Origin: Flavobacterium tagetis
GTDB taxonomy: Bacteria; Bacteroidota; Bacteroidia; Flavobacteriales; Flavobacteriaceae
Direction: 5' to 3'
NCBI RefSeq assembly: GCF_016735615.1
Contig: NZ_JAERSF010000003.1
Span: forward strand, 434,001-498,000
Length of the DNA: 64,000 bases
A program made the translations under genes and the position numbers. The notes below the pieces were generated by a model. It saw only the letters and a program-made list of their open reading frames with translations. It was not told the DNA's origin and searched no databases. Shown here one piece after another: positions 25,978 through 35,979 of this stretch (the stretch's first letter is position 1; the number at the start of each line of letters is the position of its first letter).

Positions 25978-28900
25978 ATGAAGAAATTTTACTTATTTGT
26001 TATTTTATTGGTTTCAGGATTTGGGTTTGCTCAGGTAAATTTGACCGGAAATGCTTCGTATGCATTAAAAATTAGTGGCGAGGTAGGTGCAGATGGAAGC
26101 TCCTGTGGAAATAATGTTACAAGAGGTTTGCAATGGATCGCTTCGAATGATATAAATAATAAAGCAAAAACAATCGTTCAGGGAACAGCCTCATATCCTG
26201 ATAACGGACACGGACTAACTGCACAGAAATTTGATCCTGCTATTGTTTATTTTACAGATACTGATAAAATAAAAGAACTCTTTGTTGGAACTACAAAAAG
26301 GGATCGAGGGACTAGTGGATGTAAAGATGTGCAATATAGTACTGCTACTATTCCTGTTACCACAGATAATTTTAGTCAAAATTTCGTTTTTTCTGATTTA
26401 GCTTTGAATCAATCAGGAAATGTTCAAGTAGATGTATATCCTATAATTAACTTAATAAATCCTGATACGAATAACAATATATTAGGAACTGAAACTTCAA
26501 TAGTAATTCCACAAATAAAGGGTATAGATCCAAAATACTTTAATTGGATGTATCATATAGATGGAGATCAAAAGAAAATTAAAGTAGGGCCTATTACACT
26601 TTTGATAGATGTTTGGAGAAGTTTACCTGATGAATATCAAGGAAAAAATTCACTAGATATAAAATGCAAAGAATTTCTAGACGTTTCAGCAATAGGGAAA
26701 AAGATTTGGTTAAGAGCAAATACTACTGGAACTACTGTTGAGTTTCTTTGTGCTAAATCTGCACCATATATTGATGCGGTTGATGATGCCCAGACAAGTT
26801 GTTTTAATGGAAAAGACGCTCGAGCAATAATGAAGTTTAGTTCAAAATTAATAGAGGGTGAGACTTTAAGAATTACGGTTTTACAAGTAACTGCTGCTGG
26901 AGAACCAATGAATGAGGTTTTTTCTATGGATCCTGATCAATCGATTACTATTGGAGATGATTTATTGTTTGAAATTCCTCGTGATTTAAAAGAGGGACAT
27001 TATCGAGTATCATTAATTGGTTGGTATAAAGAACCAAATAAACCTGGAGCAAATACTTATGTAATGGATCCAAACCATCAAAAAGTGTTCACAATAACTT
27101 CTCCAACTGCTGTTGATTTTTCTGCGACCAAAAAGAATGATGTTAATTGTTATAACGGTAATGATGGAGCTATTAACGTTGAAGCTTCTGGGGGTATTGA
27201 CAAAGGTATTTATCAATATTCTACAAATGCGGGTGTAAGTTGGAACAGCTTCACAAATGGTGATAAAACGACAATTGAAGGCCTAGTAAAAGGAAAGTAT
27301 GTTGTAAGAGTCAGAAAATTGAGGAATGATAAAGATACTGTAGGATGTTTGGCTCTAACCCCTAAAGAAGAAGTAAAAGAAATACCTGTAGAAATTGAAC
27401 AGCCTGAAAGTCCGTTAGCATTGTCAGGTGATGTTTCTCAAAAGGATCCGACTTTTAAAGGAGCTCAAGATGGAACTATTATAGCTTCAATAAAAGGGGG
27501 GAGTCCAATAGGTGGAAATAAGTATTCTTATGAATGGAGAAATGAAAAAGGTGATTTGATAGATGCAGGTAAGTCAAAAGGGAGTTTTTTTGATGGCATT
27601 TATACAATTACATTAAGCGGTGTTCCTGAAGGGACGTATACTTTGAAAGTGACAGACAAATTTAGTTGTGAATTAACACTAAAAGATATTGCTGTTTTAG
27701 ACGATCCTGAGCCAATTGAAATTATACTGAAAGTTAAACAGAATATTTTTTGTAATTCAGCAAATTTAGGCGAAGAAGGATTTGAAAATAAGACTCTAGC
27801 GGCCAACGGAAGTTTAGTAGCTTTAGTTAAAGGTGGAAAAACATTAAAAGCAACAGACAATAAAGGCCTGCCATATTATTTTTATTGGAAAAAGCAAGTT
27901 TCTAAGGATGTTTGGGAGGACTTGGAAGTAAATGATTCAATAATAAAAGATCTTCCTAAAGGAACTTATTCTATAAATGTAGAAGATGCTAATAGAATAA
28001 TGCATGGCACTTACACTTTAACAGAGCAGACTCCAATAGCAGTTGAGACTACAATCATTGAGCCTGATCCAATGGAAGTTATATTTGACTCAACAGATGT
28101 TTCTTGTTTTGAAGGTACAAATGGTTGGGCTAAAGCATCTATTAAGAATGGAAAATCTACCTATGCTTACACTTGGTATGGCCCTGATCATAATGCTGTA
28201 GAGGGAGACGAAATAAAAAATTTGGCTGCAGGAACTTATTATGTTGATGTTATTGATAAGGTAAAAGGCTGTTTTGTAAAAGATAGTGTTAAAATAACGC
28301 AACCTCTTAAACAAGTAATGATTAGTTATTCAACCATAAAAACTCCTACTTTTTCAGGTGCAAGCGACGGAAAACTTGTGGTAAAGATTTCAGGAGGAAC
28401 AGTATTTGGCCCGACAGAAAATAATGGCAAATTGTATAATTACGAATGGATAAATAATGCGGGAGATATTCAAAATGTAACTGCAGTAGTAGAAAATGGA
28501 GTATATATCATCACTTTAGATAATGCACCGGCAGATACATATTTTTTGACAGTAACAGATAAAAATTACAATAACGCTAGTGGACAAATTGTTAATTGTT
28601 CTGTAGTGAAATCTGAAATGAAATTGACAGAACCAGATCCTTTGAAAGTGGTTTTTGAAATCGTTCAGACTATTTCTTGTAACGCCAAAAATGATTACGG
28701 AAAAGAGACAGATGCAAACCCAAATGACGGGCAGCGTGATGAATCTCAAGATGGAATTTTAAAGGCGCATGTAACAGGAGGAACTCCGCTTGAATTAGAA
28801 AAGAATAATGGACTTCCATATTTTTTTCATTGGAAAAAGCAGCAAGATAATGGAACTTGGAGAGATTTAGGAGTACAAAATCCAGTACTATCAAATCTTT

Positions 28901-31146
28901 CTTATGGAAATTACGCACTGAATGTCGAAGATAGAAATGGTGTTATTTTAGGTACTTATACAGCAGGAAAATGGATTGCAAAAGACTCTATTCAGTTTAT
29001 GGATCAGCCTCCTGTGTTAACTGTTGAAATTGAAAAAGGAGATGTTTTTTGCAATGGAGGTAATGATGGCTGGGCAACTGCAACCGCAAAAGGAGGAAGT
29101 GGGGGATATACTTACGTATGGTCTAATGAAGTTGAATCGGATAAAAATACGATCTTAAAAACAGGGACTTATTCGGTAATAGCAACAGATGCGAAAGGAT
29201 GTACGGCCTATGCTGAGGTTTTTATTGATGAACCTAAAAAACCGCTTGCTATTAATTACAAAGAAGTTTTTAATCCGACCTTCTATAAAGCAACAAATGG
29301 AAGAATTGTAGTTGAAGTGACTGGAGGAAAAATATCTAAAGATAACGATTATTGGTTTGAATGGAAAAATAGCAAAGGTATAGTGCAAACTGCGGCAACG
29401 ACTAGTTTTGCGAATGATATTTATACCATTTCCTTATTAGGACTTCCAGAAGAAACGTATACTCTAACGGTTCGTGATGCCAATTACAATTTGGCAACAA
29501 ATAAAGCAAGCTGTACAGTAGCAAATGCTGTGACAGAATTAGAAGATCCAGATCCGCTTGAGGTTACTTTTGAGATAATTCGTGATATTTCATGTAATGT
29601 AAGCAATGAATTTGGAAATGAAATTGATGCTAGTCCGCGAGATAACCAAAGAGATGAATCTCAAGACGGTATTTTAAAAGCACATGTTACAGGGGGGATT
29701 CAGCTTTCAGCAGAAAAAAATAATAGGTTGCCATATTTCTATACTTGGAAGAAAAAGCAAAATGACGGTTCATGGGCTGTTTGGAATAATACAGGTGACA
29801 CGGCAGAATATCTTTCAGAAGGAACGTATGCACTAAACATTGAGGACGCCAATGGAATAAAATTAGGAACTTATGTAAATAACGTTTTAGTTAAAGAAAT
29901 TGATGCAGAGAAGTATATACCACAGCCAGATCAGTTGAAATTGAGCTTTACCAAGTTTGATGTGGGCTGTACAACTGGCGATGATGGTTGGGCAGAAGCA
30001 CATGTAACAGGAGGGACTTCACCTTATACGTATCAATGGACAAACGGAGAAACAACTCCAAAAATAGAAAACATTACAACCAACAATTATTTTGTAATGG
30101 TAACAGATGCAAAAGGATGTGTGGTTCAAGGTAGCATTTTTGTGGGGGATCCTAACGGAATATTAACTACAGAAACAGTAAAAAATCCGATTTGCTATAA
30201 AGGAAACGACGGATCGATTGAACTTAATGTAACCGGTGGTAATTTGCCTTATTCTTATTTATGGAATACAGGAGCAGTTACTAAAGATTTGAATAATCTT
30301 TCTGCTGGAAATTATGAAGTTACGATTACCTGTCCAGATTGTTGCGTTTACAAAAAGAGATTTGTTTTAAAAGATCCAGAACCTGTTATTGTTAATGTTG
30401 GTCCAGATAGAACTTTATGCATTGATCAAAGTTTAGATTTAGATGCTACGATTAAAGATTCGCAGGCAAAATACAGTTGGACATCTACCAATGGATTCAC
30501 TTCAAATGAAGCAAAAATTAATGTGTCGAAAGCGGGAACTTACCATGTAAAAGTGACAACGGCTTTAGGATGTATTGGTGAAGATGAAATTGTAATTAAA
30601 ACAAGCCAAATGGCAATTAGTGCAGAATTTTTATTGAGTTCTCAAGCTTATTTAGACGAGGAAGTAATTTTGGTTAATACGAGTAATCCTTTTGGAGAAA
30701 GTACAGACTGGGTTATTCCAAACGGAGTAAAAGTGGTAGAACAAAAGGAAAAATATATCACATTAAAGTTTGATGCGATTGGTGTCTATTCGATTGGTTT
30801 AAAACAAACACAGGGTGAATGTTACGCAGTATATACCAAAAATATAATGGTAGAAAAACGCGGGGCATTGCCAAACACTGAAACAGCATCCCAATTTATT
30901 ATAGATTTTATTGTAACCCCAAATCCGAGCAATGGTAATTTTAAAGCAATTGTAAATTTAGAAAACAATAGTGCCATAAATTTAAGATTGTTCTCGTCTT
31001 CTGGACAAAATACTATGATTCAAAAGCAAGAATCAGGAAAGAAAAAATATGAGATAGATTTTAATACATCATTACAATCTGGTATTTATATAGTCGTATT
31101 AGAAACGGGACAGCAAACATTGGTTAAAAAAATTATCATCAATTAA
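25978..31146 (+). CDS. Giant SprB-repeat protein with T9SS type A sorting domain
   Basis: The 1722-residue precursor has a signal peptide ending in FGFAQ. Residues 20-380 form a unique N-terminal part. After that come SprB-type repeats, recognised by a Cys near the start, GNDG or DGW, a GG turn and a YxW strand, for example DVFCNGGNDGWATATAKGG and NPICYKGNDGSIELNVTGG. SprB-type repeats are found in gliding adhesins of Flavobacterium. The last 80 residues (NPSNGNF... SGIYIVVLETGQQTLVKKI) are a type A sorting domain, so the protein is expected to cross the outer membrane by T9SS and be attached or released. No sprF-like gene is adjacent. Confidence 0.92.
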   Translation: MKKFYLFVILLVSGFGFAQVNLTGNASYALKISGEVGADGSSCGNNVTRGLQWIASNDINNKAKTIVQGTASYPDNGHGLTAQKFDPAIVYFTDTDKIKELFVGTTKRDRGTSGCKDVQYSTATIPVTTDNFSQNFVFSDLALNQSGNVQVDVYPIINLINPDTNNNILGTETSIVIPQIKGIDPKYFNWMYHIDGDQKKIKVGPITLLIDVWRSLPDEYQGKNSLDIKCKEFLDVSAIGKKIWLRANTTGTTVEFLCAKSAPYIDAVDDAQTSCFNGKDARAIMKFSSKLIEGETLRITVLQVTAAGEPMNEVFSMDPDQSITIGDDLLFEIPRDLKEGHYRVSLIGWYKEPNKPGANTYVMDPNHQKVFTITSPTAVDFSATKKNDVNCYNGNDGAINVEASGGIDKGIYQYSTNAGVSWNSFTNGDKTTIEGLVKGKYVVRVRKLRNDKDTVGCLALTPKEEVKEIPVEIEQPESPLALSGDVSQKDPTFKGAQDGTIIASIKGGSPIGGNKYSYEWRNEKGDLIDAGKSKGSFFDGIYTITLSGVPEGTYTLKVTDKFSCELTLKDIAVLDDPEPIEIILKVKQNIFCNSANLGEEGFENKTLAANGSLVALVKGGKTLKATDNKGLPYYFYWKKQVSKDVWEDLEVNDSIIKDLPKGTYSINVEDANRIMHGTYTLTEQTPIAVETTIIEPDPMEVIFDSTDVSCFEGTNGWAKASIKNGKSTYAYTWYGPDHNAVEGDEIKNLAAGTYYVDVIDKVKGCFVKDSVKITQPLKQVMISYSTIKTPTFSGASDGKLVVKISGGTVFGPTENNGKLYNYEWINNAGDIQNVTAVVENGVYIITLDNAPADTYFLTVTDKNYNNASGQIVNCSVVKSEMKLTEPDPLKVVFEIVQTISCNAKNDYGKETDANPNDGQRDESQDGILKAHVTGGTPLELEKNNGLPYFFHWKKQQDNGTWRDLGVQNPVLSNLSYGNYALNVEDRNGVILGTYTAGKWIAKDSIQFMDQPPVLTVEIEKGDVFCNGGNDGWATATAKGGSGGYTYVWSNEVESDKNTILKTGTYSVIATDAKGCTAYAEVFIDEPKKPLAINYKEVFNPTFYKATNGRIVVEVTGGKISKDNDYWFEWKNSKGIVQTAATTSFANDIYTISLLGLPEETYTLTVRDANYNLATNKASCTVANAVTELEDPDPLEVTFEIIRDISCNVSNEFGNEIDASPRDNQRDESQDGILKAHVTGGIQLSAEKNNRLPYFYTWKKKQNDGSWAVWNNTGDTAEYLSEGTYALNIEDANGIKLGTYVNNVLVKEIDAEKYIPQPDQLKLSFTKFDVGCTTGDDGWAEAHVTGGTSPYTYQWTNGETTPKIENITTNNYFVMVTDAKGCVVQGSIFVGDPNGILTTETVKNPICYKGNDGSIELNVTGGNLPYSYLWNTGAVTKDLNNLSAGNYEVTITCPDCCVYKKRFVLKDPEPVIVNVGPDRTLCIDQSLDLDATIKDSQAKYSWTSTNGFTSNEAKINVSKAGTYHVKVTTALGCIGEDEIVIKTSQMAISAEFLLSSQAYLDEEVILVNTSNPFGESTDWVIPNGVKVVEQKEKYITLKFDAIGVYSIGLKQTQGECYAVYTKNIMVEKRGALPNTETASQFIIDFIVTPNPSNGNFKAIVNLENNSAINLRLFSSSGQNTMIQKQESGKKKYEIDFNTSLQSGIYIVVLETGQQTLVKKIIIN
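27411..30165 (+). repeat. Three tandem ~300-residue modules inside the SprB-repeat gene
   Basis: By eye the central part divides into three consecutive modules at about 27411-28314, 28315-29243 and 29244-30165. Each has the same three-step order: a PTFKGAQDG / PTFSGASDG / PTFYKATNG repeat, then a FCNSAN / SCNAKN / SCNVSN repeat with a YYFYWKK-type strand, then a GTNGW / GNDGW / GDDGW repeat. Modules 2 and 3 share QRDESQDGILKAHVTGG exactly. Boundaries are approximate. Confidence 0.75.
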
Positions 31147-31149
31147 AAA

Positions 31150-34100
31150 ATGAAGAACCTTTTCAATAACATATATTTCGTTGTTCTATTTCTGTTTTTT
31201 AATGCAGTTGGATATGCACAATTATATCCAGTTCAGTTAACACCAGTTTTTAATAGCCCGTATAGTGTCAAAATATCCGATTATGCGACAAGCATGGATA
31301 CTAAGATGCAATTGTTGATTAATCCGACCGATATTTCGATATCGCAAAGAAGAGTGCGTTTAAAACTGTACATACATGGTAACGGACTAAACATTCAGAC
31401 CTCTGATTATGCTCAGGAACAAAGACCAATATATATAAACGGAGGAGAGCTACAAACCTTAACCAATGTTGATATTGCATCGCTTTTCAGGTTAGAAAAC
31501 TTGCAAGGAATCACTCCAGCACAATATGCGAATCCGTTGCCAGAGGGAATGTACAATTTTTGCTTTGAGATGTATGATTTTGTAACGAATCAAAAAATTT
31601 CTCAAAAAAGCTGTGCCAATTTATATCTGATATTAAATGATCCGCCAATATTAAATACGCCTCAGAAAAACGAACAAATCGCTGCAACCGAGTTTCCTAA
31701 TATTCTTTTTACTTGGACACCACGCCAGATTAATGCAACAAACGTATCATATAAGTTTGAGCTGAAACAGCTTCTAGATCCAACATTAGATCCGCAGATT
31801 GGGTTTCAAATGTCGCCAACCTTATACGAAGAAACTTTGTTCGGAACCGCTGTTCTGTACAATCTGAGTATGCCAATTCTTACTCCTGGTTTACGTTATG
31901 CGTGGAGAGTGCGAGCGATTTCAACAACAGGACTTTCAGAAAATTCTGTTTTCAAAAATGACGGATATAGCGAGATATTTTCCTTTAAATACACTGCTTC
32001 TTGTGCTGCGCCAACATTTTTGTTAAGCGAAAGCCAAACCTCCAAAAGCGTAAAAATTACTTGGGAGGGAATACCAGAACATACCCGCTATCAAGTACAA
32101 TACAAAAAACAAGGTGTACGTAATGCACAATGGTTCTCCTCAAATAGTTTAAACAGACAAAGTTTAATAACCAATTTAGAACCGGGAGTTACCTATGAAT
32201 TTAGAGTTGGATCAAGCTGTGATCCAGCAGAAGACGGGATACAGTCGTTTACGTACTCCAATACAAGCACTTTTACCACACCTACAGAAACTAGTGGTGT
32301 TCCTGCTTACAATTGCGGCATTGTGCCTCAGATTAATATCCAAAATCAAAAACCGCTTACCAATTTAATCCAGAGCGAAACGTTTAAGGCTGGAGATTTT
32401 CCTGTAACTATTTTGGAACTGCAAGGAGAAAATAGTCCATATTCTGGGCGAGGATACATTGTTGTGCCTTATTTAGGAGATACTAAAATTGCTGTTGAGT
32501 TTAATAGCATTGTAATCAATACCGATTATCAATTGATAAGTGGTATTGTGGAGACGAGTTATAATCCGGATTGGAAGAATGTAGTTGATGGGAAGCCAGA
32601 CCCTTTAATTGAAGAAATTTTTGGACCACAAACTGGTAATGAAGAAGTAGCTGAAGCAATTACAGAAGATCCGAGTGAAAATAATACTGAATCTGAAGAT
32701 GTTGCTGAATCTACAAATTACGATCAGGATGTAGATAAGAATAAAGATTCAAATGTAACAGAAGAAAATACTACAGCTAGCAATGGACAAAATCCTAATG
32801 AGGGAACAAATATAATAAATGAAGCGACAAGTTCTAATAGTAATTCAGGAACAGAAAAAAGTGACAATGCATCTTCTGGAAAGGGTTATTATATAGAGTA
32901 TAGGAATAAAAAGTATTATAATGGAGATAAGATAAATATTCCTTTTAATAGAAACGGATTGATATCAAATCGATTTAAAATGAAAGAATTTGAAAAAGAC
33001 ACTAATGTTAAATATGAATTAAGTTATGAAAGTGAAAAAGGTGTCCGATTTGAAAATGTAGAGGGAAACAATTATTTAAAAAAAACAGAGTCTGAGAAAG
33101 AAGCAAATTTTGAGTTTAGTTTTGATAACACGTTAAAATATCAGTTAAAATCTGTTGCAGATAATGATAAAAAAACTAGTTTATCAAATGAAATAAATTT
33201 GATCGTCAAACCTTTTCAATTAAAGTATTTGAGAGCGGTTGACGCTTCTAACTCTAAGAGAGTAGCCAATGAGTCCGAAATTTTATATTACGTTGATAAA
33301 TCTGTAGTTTTAACAGATAGTAAAAAAACAAAATTTTCAGTAGGTTTTAATATACCAATAAATGAGGTTCCTCAAAATGATATTAAATGGAGATTTAATG
33401 ACGGTTACGATAAAAATAAAGATGGTGTTGATTCTTTTGAAGTTTATATTAATGATGATAAAAAAAATGTGTTAGTAACTGCAATCTCAGGAAATCCAAC
33501 AGAAGGCAAAAAAAATGTTAGTGTAAAGTGGATAAATGAAGACCGTATAAAACATCAAGTAGTCCCGACTTATATTCAGAATACAGCTGAAAAAATATTT
33601 AATAATTTAACAAAATTAGATACAATTTTAAAAAAGGCAGGTATCAATAAAGTTTTAGAAATTAAGCCAAAAATAAGTGTTTCAGGAAGTCAGTTTAATG
33701 ACATTGATAAATTGTCGAGACATTATAAGGTCATCCAAGAAGGAGAAATTAATGCTTCTGTAGAAGCTAAAGCAACATTTAAGGCACCACCTCCTTATTC
33801 TGGAAAAGTAGAAATACCTTTTACTGATATTAAAGTTGTTGATTACGGTTTTTATTTAGCAGTTAAAGTAAGTTTAGGTATTCAAGGAAAGATAAGAAAT
33901 GAAAAAAGAGATGATGTTTTAGAATTTGAAAATGTCGAGAATAGTATTTGCATTAAAGGTAGTGGTGGAATTGAACCAGGTCTGAAGTTAGAATTACTTC
34001 CTGGGAATGAAGTAGTTTCGGCTACTGGAAAAGCTTATGGAAAAGCAGAACTTACAGCCACGGGTTGTTATGTTATTGGCAAGGGATTCAAACCGACAGT

Positions 34101-34218
34101 AGCCCTTAGTCCTTTAGTGGCAGGAGCAAACATTAATGTTAAATCAGGGGGAATTTCGATTTTTGATTACTCATTTGAAAAAACCCTTTCTGAAAAAATA
34201 AAGTTTTATGGAGAATAG
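31150..34218 (+). CDS. Exported FN3 protein with acidic linker and variable-looking C-terminal region
   Basis: The 1022-residue precursor has a signal peptide ending in VGYAQ. Residues 20-285 (PVQLTPVFNSPYSVKISDY ...) are a conserved-looking N-terminal region, 285-380 an FN3 domain (VKITWEGIPEHTRYQVQYKK), and 390-490 a domain with GDFPVTILELQGENSPYSG and VPYLGDTKIAVEF. I recall a similar region in Bacteroidota proteins that carry toxin-like C-termini, but did not verify it. Residues about 495-580 are a Glu/Asn/Ser/Thr-rich linker, and 580-1022 a strand-rich part with no family I recognise. The C-terminal half is visibly more AT-rich. The next gene overlaps it by 11 bases. Confidence 0.8.
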   Translation: MKNLFNNIYFVVLFLFFNAVGYAQLYPVQLTPVFNSPYSVKISDYATSMDTKMQLLINPTDISISQRRVRLKLYIHGNGLNIQTSDYAQEQRPIYINGGELQTLTNVDIASLFRLENLQGITPAQYANPLPEGMYNFCFEMYDFVTNQKISQKSCANLYLILNDPPILNTPQKNEQIAATEFPNILFTWTPRQINATNVSYKFELKQLLDPTLDPQIGFQMSPTLYEETLFGTAVLYNLSMPILTPGLRYAWRVRAISTTGLSENSVFKNDGYSEIFSFKYTASCAAPTFLLSESQTSKSVKITWEGIPEHTRYQVQYKKQGVRNAQWFSSNSLNRQSLITNLEPGVTYEFRVGSSCDPAEDGIQSFTYSNTSTFTTPTETSGVPAYNCGIVPQINIQNQKPLTNLIQSETFKAGDFPVTILELQGENSPYSGRGYIVVPYLGDTKIAVEFNSIVINTDYQLISGIVETSYNPDWKNVVDGKPDPLIEEIFGPQTGNEEVAEAITEDPSENNTESEDVAESTNYDQDVDKNKDSNVTEENTTASNGQNPNEGTNIINEATSSNSNSGTEKSDNASSGKGYYIEYRNKKYYNGDKINIPFNRNGLISNRFKMKEFEKDTNVKYELSYESEKGVRFENVEGNNYLKKTESEKEANFEFSFDNTLKYQLKSVADNDKKTSLSNEINLIVKPFQLKYLRAVDASNSKRVANESEILYYVDKSVVLTDSKKTKFSVGFNIPINEVPQNDIKWRFNDGYDKNKDGVDSFEVYINDDKKNVLVTAISGNPTEGKKNVSVKWINEDRIKHQVVPTYIQNTAEKIFNNLTKLDTILKKAGINKVLEIKPKISVSGSQFNDIDKLSRHYKVIQEGEINASVEAKATFKAPPPYSGKVEIPFTDIKVVDYGFYLAVKVSLGIQGKIRNEKRDDVLEFENVENSICIKGSGGIEPGLKLELLPGNEVVSATGKAYGKAELTATGCYVIGKGFKPTVALSPLVAGANINVKSGGISIFDYSFEKTLSEKIKFYGE

Positions 34219-34666
34219 AAAAAAAATATTAAATGAATTAATGATTAGACTAGGTTTAATTGTAATAACCATATTACTAGTTTTTTTTTCAATAAGTTTT
34301 ACAATTGATATATTTTCTGATTTTTCTATCTATTTAAATAGAGATGAGTATAAACGTGGAAATATGATTGTTACTAGGATTGGGGAAGATTCATATGGAA
34401 GCCCGCATCTATTTGCAAATGGAAAAGTGGAGAATATTAAAACTTCTATATATCTAGGATTAGAAAAAGAAGTTGAGATTAAAAATTATTATCCTATTTT
34501 ATATAAACGAGATGGAAAGCAATCTTTTTTGATCACTAAAGATTTTGAATTTGATCCTACAAAATACTTGTATTATGGGATTTCTAAAATTTTTAGTATT
34601 GTTTTCTTCCTCTTTATTATCTCTAAAATTTACAAATACTTTAAAAATGACAAACTTAAATTTTAA
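34208..34666 (+). CDS. Small two-helix membrane protein, immunity-like position
   Basis: The 152-residue protein has an N-terminal hydrophobic segment (LGLIVITILLVFFSISF), a soluble part of about 75 residues and a second hydrophobic segment near the C-terminus (YGISKIFSIVFFLFIISKIY). The layout resembles DUF3592-type membrane proteins, but I cannot assign a family. It overlaps the end of the variable FN3 protein by 11 bases. Position, size and high AT content fit an immunity gene for the C-terminal region of that protein; this is inference. Confidence 0.7.
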   Translation: MENRKKILNELMIRLGLIVITILLVFFSISFTIDIFSDFSIYLNRDEYKRGNMIVTRIGEDSYGSPHLFANGKVENIKTSIYLGLEKEVEIKNYYPILYKRDGKQSFLITKDFEFDPTKYLYYGISKIFSIVFFLFIISKIYKYFKNDKLKF

Positions 34667-35327
34667 AATTTTACTAATTATTTTTTCTATTTCGTTTTCT
34701 TGTTTTGGCCAAGGAAAAGGAATGAAAATAACTATTAATTCAAAGCAATTAGATTCTAAATATGAACTTTATAAGCCTGCTAAGCAAATTAGAATTGTTT
34801 ATAAAGATACGAGTGATGCAAAAAACAAAACAACTGATGAATTAATGACCTCAATTATTTCTGCTAATAATCAAGATTGGGTAAATTATAATACGTTTGG
34901 TGGTAAAGAAAAGGCGGCTATTTTTTCTGAAGATGAGTTTAATAAAAAAGTTAAACTAAAAGAAAAATATTATTTAGAATTACTATCGAAATTAGAGTTA
35001 AAAGTAGATAGCATAAATTATACTATTGTAAAATTTAAATATTTTCAAAATAATCCCGATAAACCAATCATGGGAGTTACTCTTATGATTCATAAAAATG
35101 AAAGATGGTATCAGACTTTTAATGCTGAAATTAATAATTTATCAATGATGATGCTAGTTTTTAAAGAAGATATTTTAGGAAGAATGATAAAAGGAGCTGG
35201 CAATAATCAAATGGAGAATGATTTGATAAAAATAATTTATAAAGATGGACTTAATGTTGATTTTTTGTTTAAGCAAAATTTAAATTCAGAACAGAAGAAG
35301 TATTTTATAAATGATTTAAATTGGTAA
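34647..35327 (+). CDS. Exported protein of unknown function in the variable cassette
   Basis: The product is about 226 residues from the ATG at 34647 (a longer frame opens upstream but would lie in the neighbouring gene). The start has a signal sequence (FKILLIIFSISFSCFGQ) that could be cleaved at FGQ or be processed as a lipoprotein at the Cys in ISFSC. The mature part is Lys-rich (YELYKPAKQIRIVYKDT; KVKLKEKYYLELLSKLEL) with no family I recognise. It overlaps the previous gene by 20 bases. It may be a second immunity or accessory protein. Confidence 0.7.
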   Translation: MTNLNFKILLIIFSISFSCFGQGKGMKITINSKQLDSKYELYKPAKQIRIVYKDTSDAKNKTTDELMTSIISANNQDWVNYNTFGGKEKAAIFSEDEFNKKVKLKEKYYLELLSKLELKVDSINYTIVKFKYFQNNPDKPIMGVTLMIHKNERWYQTFNAEINNLSMMMLVFKEDILGRMIKGAGNNQMENDLIKIIYKDGLNVDFLFKQNLNSEQKKYFINDLNW

Positions 35328-35332
35328 AATAG

Positions 35333-35488
35333 GGAGGGATAGTTTTGACCAAATATTATGTAGAAAATGTTTAAGAGGAATTAAAAAAAGAGGGTTTAAT
35401 TGCTAAACAATACGTGCCCGAAAAGATTTGTAGTGCTCTTTGTGAGAAAATAAAAAGGAAATTAAAAAAGTTCATTGAAACAGAATAA
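35333..35488 (+). pseudogene. Decayed small gene fragment in the variable cassette
   Basis: One frame reads IVLTKYYVENV, an in-frame TAA, then EELKKEGLIAKQYVPEKI and on to KKFIETE before a second stop. The amino-acid pattern continues across the first stop, so it looks like a broken gene end rather than random sequence. No intact start was found. The family is unknown. Confidence 0.4.
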
Positions 35489-35598
35489 ATACGGTTTTGT
35501 AAGGGATGAAAAGAATACGAAGTAAGGAGAAATTGCAGAGCGAGAGTAGTCTTCCAACTAAAACTTTACTGTGGAACACACTAATTAATAATGTACTA

Positions 35599-35979
35599 AT
35601 GAAAATTGAAATTAATAAAAAGTACCTGTCAAGTTTAATCGCGAATACTGATCTTCATGCAGGTGGTTTGTTTTTTTGTATAATCTACCAAAATCAGCTA
35701 GAGTTCTTTGAAAATGGTAAAGTTGAGCTAACAAAAAAGGTCGTTGATGCCTTTCGTCCTATGGATGAGCATGCTGTTAAACAGTTACAAAATTATAAGA
35801 TTGTTGGAGACTACTCATTTAATGATAGAGGATATTTGGTTTGCGAGTTTGAGGATTTGTTTTGGACATTTACAGGAGTGCCTACCGAAAAAGATAGTTC
35901 AATTATTCCCTTTAACATTTATGATAGTCGCTTACAAAATAGATGGGGAGAAGTTTATAAACTTGAGGAAATTATTTAA
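35599..35979 (+). CDS. Small cytosolic protein, immunity-like
   Basis: The product is about 126 residues from the ATG at 35599; the frame is open for 31 codons further upstream, but that part looks like degraded sequence, so I do not include it. No signal peptide or membrane segment is present. The sequence (DLHAGGLFFCIIYQNQLEFF; GDYSFNDRGYLVCEFEDLFW; GVPTEKDSSIIPFNIYD) is rich in aromatic residues and strand-like, with no family I can name. Its position among a variable C-terminus, small genes and a gene fragment suggests an orphan immunity gene. Confidence 0.6.
   Translation: MKIEINKKYLSSLIANTDLHAGGLFFCIIYQNQLEFFENGKVELTKKVVDAFRPMDEHAVKQLQNYKIVGDYSFNDRGYLVCEFEDLFWTFTGVPTEKDSSIIPFNIYDSRLQNRWGEVYKLEEII

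Noticed and set aside
25978..31146. Assignment as sprB itself or as part of the gliding locus
   Set aside because: SprB is much longer, and sprC, sprD and sprF-like genes are missing nearby; only the repeat type and sorting domain are shared.
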